20,763 bases of DNA, taken from the NCBI GenBank assembly GCA_019973155.2, contig BPQB01000176.1:1-20763 (forward strand). Reading direction: 5' to 3'. Positions 19,742 through 20,763 of the stretch are shown piece after piece. Every line of letters begins with the position of its first letter. Position 1 is the first letter of the stretch. The translations under genes and the position numbers were made by a program. The DNA comes from Phanerochaete sordida. Taxonomy: Eukaryota; Basidiomycota; Agaricomycetes; Polyporales; Phanerochaetaceae. Under the pieces are notes generated by a model that was not told the DNA's origin, ran no database searches, and saw nothing but the letters and a program-made list of their open reading frames with translations.

Positions 19742-20211
19742 TACGCTGATGGTGATGAATACTCTGCTAATGCTCTCTTTCTCTACGCCTGCCTTCTCAC
19801 AAGTAGGGTCTCGATGTCCTACCTCGTTCTGTCTTGCTGACACGCCACCACCTCTCAGGGCCAGGTCTTCAACACAATCCTACAGTCCATGGTACGATAT
19901 GTCTTTCTCTAGACAGTCGCGCGGGACTGATAAGCGTGGCTCGCTGGCCGCAGCCTATGGTACTCATCCAACGCTTTATGCTCAACATCAGACAGCTCGA
20001 CCGTGTCACCGAGATCGGCGAGGACAGCTGGAGTGCCGAGCTCAGCTCTGTCGGATCGATAGACTTCCGCGTGCCCTCGCACTTCCTCGGCAACATCGGT
20101 GAGCCTCTGGACTGCGGCCACGATGGCGAGGGCGGCTTCGATGGTGACAGCGAAAGCCGGATAGTCGAAGATGTCTCAGATGACGTAGTAGGAGGTAGAA
20201 TATTTGAGTGA

Positions 20212-20763
20212 TATAGCGCCTGACCTGAGACCGCGTATAATGTCCCTTCAAGTCCCAGAAATATATCTGTAGGGAAGGATGTGCTGTATGTGCCGCACTG
20301 CCACCTGAAGTGGTGCCTTTCCAGCGTAGTTGGACTAGCTGGACTAGCGTCTCTGAGGGAGCAGTGAATCACTGCGCGCTCTGTAGCATGTCGGACGTTC
20401 GAAAGCACGCGGTGCGTCTATTCAGCCTCGTGGAGGTGGCTGGTGTCAAGTGAAATATCTATGAGCAATGCGTCCGCGAAAGCTGACTGCGACACTACTA
20501 CGGGCGTGATCCCAAGCTTGAGAGAGCCTCCAATCTCCACTATTTATCCCTCAAAAATTTACAGTAAAGGAGGCCGCAAAGCGTGCAAGAATTCGGCTGC
20601 TTGAAGGGGTCAGCCGTACCCAGATTGCACCTTAACAATAGAGAGCTTGCGATTCCGCCCGGCGGATGCCGAAAGCGTTGCGAAAGCGCCCAGAGCGGTT
20701 GCGGTTGCGCGCAAGCGGCGCGAGTCCAGGCATGTCGCGCAGGAATTCCTCTCGGGCCTTGTG
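20212..20763. other. Right flank of the array
   Basis: I see no supported gene. A 9-bp tandem duplication (TGGACTAGC twice, near 20329-20346) is the only visible structure. The last 100 nt are GC-rich without a clear frame. Confidence 0.45.

Larger units (their letters stand above)
18538..20211 (+). pseudogene. DUF6533 membrane protein, array copy F, one broken splice acceptor
   Basis: Exons by family pattern: 18538-18581, 18641-18675, 18731-18890, 18999-19060, 19113-19219, 19271-19368, 19418-19419, 19475-19615, 19673-19688, 19742-19802, 19859-19891 and 19954-20211. The sum is 1017 nt, or 338 aa. The N terminus is MAQLGGKYDQLLWLQ. The DUF6533 motif is VYEYLITLDDEVQLVW, then IVMVLGPLMNCLP. 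Other blocks are SALRVYALWKGT, SVIAADVLVLILTWVK and VLIQRFMLNIRQLD. The tail contains FRVPSHFLGNIGEPLDCG and is acidic. Everything fits except the acceptor before exon 10, which reads AT (19740-19741) instead of AG. The upstream AGs I tried give frameshifts with stops before or soon after exon 10, which would remove the last hydrophobic segments and the tail. F may be a very young pseudogene, or the base could be a sequencing error. Confidence 0.7.

Noticed and set aside
19869..20408. A 179-codon open frame on the - strand
   Set aside because: It is mostly antisense to the last exon of gene F and mirrors that exon's codon bias.
1..20763. CRISPR arrays, rRNA, tRNA, prokaryotic operons or transposon ends
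   Set aside because: I saw no regularly spaced repeats, no cloverleaf candidates that I could support, no Shine-Dalgarno-led gene runs, and no terminal repeats with a transposase or reverse transcriptase.

Overview
The window looks like nuclear DNA of a basidiomycete fungus, most likely an Agaricomycete. No bacterial-style operons are present. Genes are cut into many short exons by introns of about 48-70 nt, and the dominant protein family carries the DUF6533 motif (YEYLvTlDxEvxLVWxrrF), which is strongly expanded in Agaricomycetes. The species cannot be named from the sequence.

The main content is a head-to-tail tandem array of six paralogous DUF6533 membrane-protein genes, all on the + strand: A (817-2426), B (3963-5647), C (7242-8842), D (10402-11832), E (14230-16035) and F (18538-20211). 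I rebuilt the exons by hand by aligning the six copies. Each gene has the same 12-exon plan: 35-44, 35, 154-166, 62, 107, 95-98, 2, 141, 16, 58-61 and 33 nt, then a variable last exon. The summed coding lengths are multiples of three in all six (for F, only if its damaged acceptor site is ignored). The proteins have about seven hydrophobic segments followed by a polar acidic tail. Their biochemical role is unknown.

Three gene-structure features stand out. (1) Intron 3 is twice normal size in every copy and reads as a spliceosomal twin intron: a complete inner intron sits between bases 2 and 3 of the outer donor, and its removal would create a consensus donor. (2) Between exons 6 and 8 every copy has two back-to-back introns separated by only two bases (AA, AT, AC, AT, AA, AC). 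These two bases are needed to keep the reading frame. (3) A 16-nt micro-exon encodes a conserved G-T-x-Y-F turn.

The copies are in different states of repair. A, B and C are open throughout, although the tails of A and C look altered. D has a CAG-to-TAG change at the start of its tail. E has GC instead of GT at two conserved donors. F has AT instead of AG at one acceptor. A relic of a seventh copy (part of exon 3) lies just before E. The spacers between genes (0.5-2.5 kb) hold little recognisable: a TMEM242-like gene fragment on the - strand (about 5914-6063), a GC-rich block with a broken reading frame (16903-17382), a GGT microsatellite (about 113-153), and TATA-like boxes about 60-85 nt before five of the six start codons.
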